Origin: Levilactobacillus angrenensis
GTDB lineage: Bacteria > Bacillota > Bacilli > Lactobacillales > Lactobacillaceae
Reading direction: 5' to 3'
DNA: 64,000 nucleotides
NCBI RefSeq assembly: GCF_003946085.1
Contig: NZ_RHOB01000010.1
Location: forward strand, 1-64,000
The notes below the pieces were generated by a model. The model ran no database searches and was not told the DNA's origin. It was given only the letters and a program-made list of their open reading frames with translations. The first letter of the stretch is position 1, and each line of letters opens with the position of its first letter. Positions 61,138 to 64,000 of the stretch are shown piece after piece. The translations under genes were made by a program, and so were the position numbers.

Positions 61138-61752
61138 CTAAAGGTTGAAAGTAGCACTAACGTGGTAATTCCCGGAACGGCAATGTTCTGTCCACTAAAA
61201 TTAGTGAAACTAGGAGCCTGCGTCAGCCAGGGTTCCGCCTGCTATGGGGGAACCTCCAGCCTGAGAAACGGGCTTCCGGCTCGCTTTGAAGCCTGACAAA
61301 ACCAGTCAGTCTCCAAAGTCGCCCCACGCTGTAGGCTGAGACAAGACCTCAGCCAACACCGTCGACACAGCTGGGGTCATCTCTGTCTGCTTCCGGTGGG
61401 TTGGCGATTATCAGCAACGCTGTGTTAGAGACTAGACGCTAGCTCAACTGTCACCTGGGGCTAAGCCGATTGTTATTGGTACGCACTCTTGTAGCCGAGA
61501 GTTCGCCAAATATGGGTTCAGCCGTGGGAGTTTACTTAGCGGTGCGATTCTCACCGCTTAGAAAATTGGCGTCTTTGAGACGCGACCTTCGGCTCAAAGC
61601 GAGGCCGAGACCGCTTTTCAGGCTCGGTCCGGTCCGCCCACCGCGTTCCAACCCATAGTTGGCGGACGGTAGGCGGCCAGTCCACACTAGGATGCTATAA
61701 ACGACTAATTTTTTGCCATCAGTTGCGCTGATAGCTATCTTTCAACCTTCAG
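61138..61752 (+). repeat. MITE-like repeat copy R8 (complete, 615 bp, perfect target duplication)
   Basis: Reference copy: left end CTAAAGGTTGAAAG, right end CTTTCAACCTTCAG, flanked by TTCAGAT on both sides (61131-61137 and 61753-61759). It contains all family blocks, including a strong stem CTTAGCGGTG / CTCACCGCTTAG and GC-rich inverted segments. Open frames inside it lack ribosome sites and are not conserved between copies, so it appears non-coding and non-autonomous. Confidence 0.92.
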
Positions 61753-61768
61753 TTCAGATAGCTAAAGC

Positions 61769-61808
61769 AAAAGGAGCGTCGGGACAAAGTTGTCAGACGC
61801 TCCTTTTT
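61769..61808. terminator. Terminator of the NAD(P)H-binding protein gene
   Basis: AAAGGAGCGTC / GACGCTCCTTT arms with A and T runs. It lies just beyond the minus-strand stop and right after repeat R8. Confidence 0.8.
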
Positions 61809-61826
61809 AATTCAATAAGTCAGGGA

Positions 61827-62474
61827 TTAAACGCTTTGGACCGCGTCGACCACTGGCACGTCGCCATTGACCAGTTCAATGATCTTGCCAGGGAGAGGAT
61901 GCTGCACGACGGCCACGACCGTTGCGGCCACGTCCGCCCGTGTGATAGCACTGGTGTCGCTGTTGGCTGGGTCCAAGGTAATCTTACCAGTGGGGTCATC
62001 GTTGGTCAGCATGCCGGGGCGTAAGATGGTGTAGGCCAAGTTCGTCCGGTGGCGTAACCATTGATCGGCATAGTATTTGGCTACGTAATAAGGCCGAATG
62101 CCGGATTTTTCCCAGAAGGACCGGTCGTCGGTCCCCAGGGCACTGACCATGATAAAGCGCTTGATGCCAGCCTTTTCGGTAGCCAGCATCGCCTTAATAG
62201 CGCCATCCAAGTCGATGTTTAAGGTCATGTCATCACCAGTACTGCCGCCAGAACCAGCGGAGAAGATGACCGTATCGATGCCATTCATGGCGGGAACCAT
62301 GGCGTCAGCGGTGCCCATCAAATCAAACATCCGCGGCTGGCCACCGAGGCTCTTGATCGTATCGGCCTGTTGGGCGTTGCGAATCCCACCATAGACGGTT
62401 TCACCAGTAGCGGCAAGTTGTTTGACGATGTGTTGACCGACGTGGCCATGCGCACCAATAATTAAAGTTGTCAT
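61827..62474 (-). CDS. NAD(P)H-binding atypical SDR
   Basis: A 215-residue Rossmann protein of the NAD(P)-binding/NmrA-like group, with the N-terminal motif IIGAHGHVGQHIVKQL (G-x-x-G-x-x-G). There is no clear YxxxK catalytic pair except Y-Y-V-A-K in RPYYVAKYYAD, which could supply it. It resembles YwnB/YhfK-type reductases of Bacillus with quinone or flavin reductase activity. AGGAGGAA precedes the ATG. Monocistronic. Confidence 0.8.
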   Translation of the reverse strand: MTTLIIGAHGHVGQHIVKQLAATGETVYGGIRNAQQADTIKSLGGQPRMFDLMGTADAMVPAMNGIDTVIFSAGSGGSTGDDMTLNIDLDGAIKAMLATEKAGIKRFIMVSALGTDDRSFWEKSGIRPYYVAKYYADQWLRHRTNLAYTILRPGMLTNDDPTGKITLDPANSDTSAITRADVAATVVAVVQHPLPGKIIELVNGDVPVVDAVQSV

Positions 62475-62808
62475 GAAATTCCTCCTAGTTTTGCGATTGA
62501 CTTAACTAAAGTCTACTTTAACGGTTTCACCCGTAAATTTCAGCTAAAACGACTTCTGAGTCACGCGTAAACGCTTTAGCGAAGGGTCAGTTGGGCGGTA
62601 GCGAAAAAGGCGGACGACTAATCTCAGTTCCAGGAGGCAAATTGGTGGCAGAAAATGGTGATTCTCGGTATAATTTTTAGTAATTAGCAGCGGCAGTTTG
62701 TCAGGTGGAAAACCGTTTAAACATTGACGTAACGGCGATTGAATTGTGTGTGATTAATTGTGAAAAAGATTACGATTGTTTCAAGCTGGTTTTTCACCTG
62801 ATAAGCCG
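62475..62808. other. Intergenic region upstream of ndh
   Basis: No gene seen. TTGTGAAAAAGATTACGA (about 62758-62775) resembles a Rex box (TTGTGAA-N4-TTCACAA) at 11 of 14 fixed positions. This would suit NADH control of ndh but is weak. Confidence 0.3.
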
Positions 62809-62904
62809 TATAATAGAGATAAATCATCCCTGACAGTTAGAACACCCACTGATTTCCAAATGGGGGGAGTAGTGGTCACTGGTTAAAATGTAACCGTTTT
62901 AACC
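62809..62904 (+). promoter_or_regulatory. -10 box and structured leader of ndh
   Basis: TATAAT (62809-62814) starts a leader of about 150 nt. CCACT...AGTGG (about 62847-62875) and the perfect GGTTAAAA-N8-TTTTAACC repeat (62881-62904) give two hairpins. No terminator or known riboswitch was recognised. Confidence 0.5.
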
Positions 62905-62971
62905 ATCGGAAATGTTAACGACTGGCTGCGTTCGGGGAGAACTTCTAAAACAGAAAAGGGGTCGTTTCATT

Positions 62972-64000
62972 ATGGCAACGATTTTAGTTCTAGGTGGCGG
63001 GTACGCCGGTATGCGGGCCATCAAGTTCTTACAACGCGAGGTTCCTAGCGAAGATCAGATTGTGCTGGTCGATAAGACGGGGACGCACACGGAAAAAACC
63101 AACTTACATGAGGTTGCGGCGGGGACCATCGCGCCGGAACGGATTACTTATGAGATCAACGATGTGATCGGTAGTCGGGTCAACTTTATCCGCGACACGG
63201 TCACCAACGTTGACGTCGACCAAAAGCAGGTCACGTTGGAAAATCATGCGCCATTGACCTATGACTATCTGGTCTTGGCACTGGGCTTCCAGTCCGAAAC
63301 GTTCGGGCTGAAGGGGGCGGCTGAAAACGCCTTACCAATGGATGACTTGGCCACGTCCGAAGCCGTTTATCGCCATATCGAAGACAAAGCTAAGAATTAC
63401 GCGCAAACGCAAGACGAAAACGACTTGACGATTGCCGTTTGTGGCGCCGGCTTTACGGGAATCGAATTGCTGGGTGAACTCAGTCAATCCTTGCCAAAGC
63501 TGCAGACACGCTACAACACACCGGCCTTCAAGGTCGTTTGCTTAGAAATGGGCAAGAGCATCCTGCCAATGTTCGACAAGTCACTGGCTGACTACGCCTT
63601 AGCCTTCATGTCCAAACATCACATTGAAATGAAGCTGGGGGCAGCGATTACTGAAATCAAGCCGGGCGCGGTCGTTTACCAAGATAAGAACAGCGATGAC
63701 GAAGCGGAACACGAAGTCAAAGCTAACACGATCGTTTGGACCGTGGGGGTCAGCGGCTCACAAGTCATTGCGGACTCTGGCTTTGAACAACGGCGGAACC
63801 GGGTCGTCGTCAAGGATGACTTGAGTTTGGAAGGTCACCCTGAGGTCTACATCGTGGGGGATGTCTCCGCGGTCATGGATCCCGACAGCGGCCGGCCGTA
63901 CCCCACGACAGCGCAAATCGCGTTGGCTTGTGGCTCACATGCCGCTAAGAACATTGGCTTGGCCTTACGTGGTCACGAGACGCGGCCGTTCGTCTACAAG
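62972..64000 (+). CDS. ndh: Type II NADH dehydrogenase (3' end outside window)
   Basis: 343 codons are visible and the frame is open at the window edge. It has the FAD motif ILVLGGGYAGMRAI at the N-terminus, the NAD-binding motif TIAVCGAGFTGIELLGEL near residue 155, and GDVSAVMDPDSGRPYPTTAQIA, the usual second flavin motif with the quinone-site region. It passes electrons from NADH to menaquinone without pumping protons. In lactobacilli it serves a haem- and menaquinone-dependent respiratory chain or NADH disposal. AAAAGGGG precedes the ATG. Confidence 0.92.
   Translation, partial: MATILVLGGGYAGMRAIKFLQREVPSEDQIVLVDKTGTHTEKTNLHEVAAGTIAPERITYEINDVIGSRVNFIRDTVTNVDVDQKQVTLENHAPLTYDYLVLALGFQSETFGLKGAAENALPMDDLATSEAVYRHIEDKAKNYAQTQDENDLTIAVCGAGFTGIELLGELSQSLPKLQTRYNTPAFKVVCLEMGKSILPMFDKSLADYALAFMSKHHIEMKLGAAITEIKPGAVVYQDKNSDDEAEHEVKANTIVWTVGVSGSQVIADSGFEQRRNRVVVKDDLSLEGHPEVYIVGDVSAVMDPDSGRPYPTTAQIALACGSHAAKNIGLALRGHETRPFVYK

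Noticed and set aside
61470-61658. Open frame inside repeat R8
   Set aside because: It lies wholly in the mobile repeat, has no ribosome site and is not kept in the other copies.
5231-62971. CRISPR array or tRNA/rRNA genes
   Set aside because: The dispersed repeats are long, far apart and have no regular spacers; no cloverleaf or rRNA-like sequence was noticed.

Overview
The window looks like a chromosomal segment of a Lactobacillaceae bacterium, most like the Levilactobacillus/Lactiplantibacillus group. The reasons are AGGAGG-type ribosome sites, TTG and GTG starts, two WxL cell-surface clusters, DUF5776 wall-binding domains, CcpA cre sites, a thiol-type FNR-like regulator, DyP peroxidase, pyruvate oxidase, OpuC osmolyte uptake and type II NADH dehydrogenase. 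No rRNA, tRNA, CRISPR array or intact insertion sequence was seen. The species call is an inference.

Layout. 1-4.6 kb: an AT-rich nucleoside-salvage operon (two paralogous MFS carriers, a uridine-phosphorylase-type enzyme, a divergent phosphopentomutase). 4.8-7.1 kb: a tautomerase and an unrecognised 509-residue protein with a Cys cluster. 7.4-16.5 kb: two four-gene WxL clusters in tandem (small WxL protein, DUF916/DUF3324 anchor, LPQTS protein, large WxL protein), the first AT-rich and the second GC-richer. 16.5-20.3 kb: decayed DNA, an XRE regulator, an EF-hand-like protein with a coupled 49-residue membrane peptide, and a divergent FLP/FNR regulator. 20.3-36.7 kb, mostly minus strand: a DUF5776 surface protein, an MFS carrier, opuCABCD, a drug exporter, DyP peroxidase, a MalY-type lyase with DUF3737, and a membrane glycosyltransferase pair. 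36.9-44.5 kb: a CcpA-controlled SDR, a HigBA-like pair with a frameshifted toxin, purH, a GH25 lysozyme with a secreted partner, and an AI-2E-family permease. 44.7-56.6 kb: an ABC permease/ATPase pair, an FAD dehydrogenase, a GH13 glucosidase, two MarR regulators, CorA, pyruvate oxidase and an EmrB-type exporter. 56.7-64 kb: small proteins, a two-component system between two candidate targets, an SDR and the start of ndh (cut by the window end).

Two layers of structure lie outside the genes. First, a family of about 0.6 kb non-coding mobile repeats (MITE-like, ends CTGAAGGTTGAAAG / CTTTCAACCTTCAG) has eight copies or relics. Two copies carry perfect 7-bp target duplications (CATGAAA, TTCAGAT), and two smaller intergenic repeat families accompany them. 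Second, there are conserved regulatory layouts. Both WxL operons share a -35/-10 plus GTTAC-N14-GTAAC block at identical spacing. TTGATAATTATCAA-type FNR boxes lie upstream of the tautomerase, EF-hand-like and DyP genes. The two genes flanking the two-component system share CTAAGAAATTC exactly 59 nt before their -10 boxes. All of this was read by eye; no similarity search or folding program was run.
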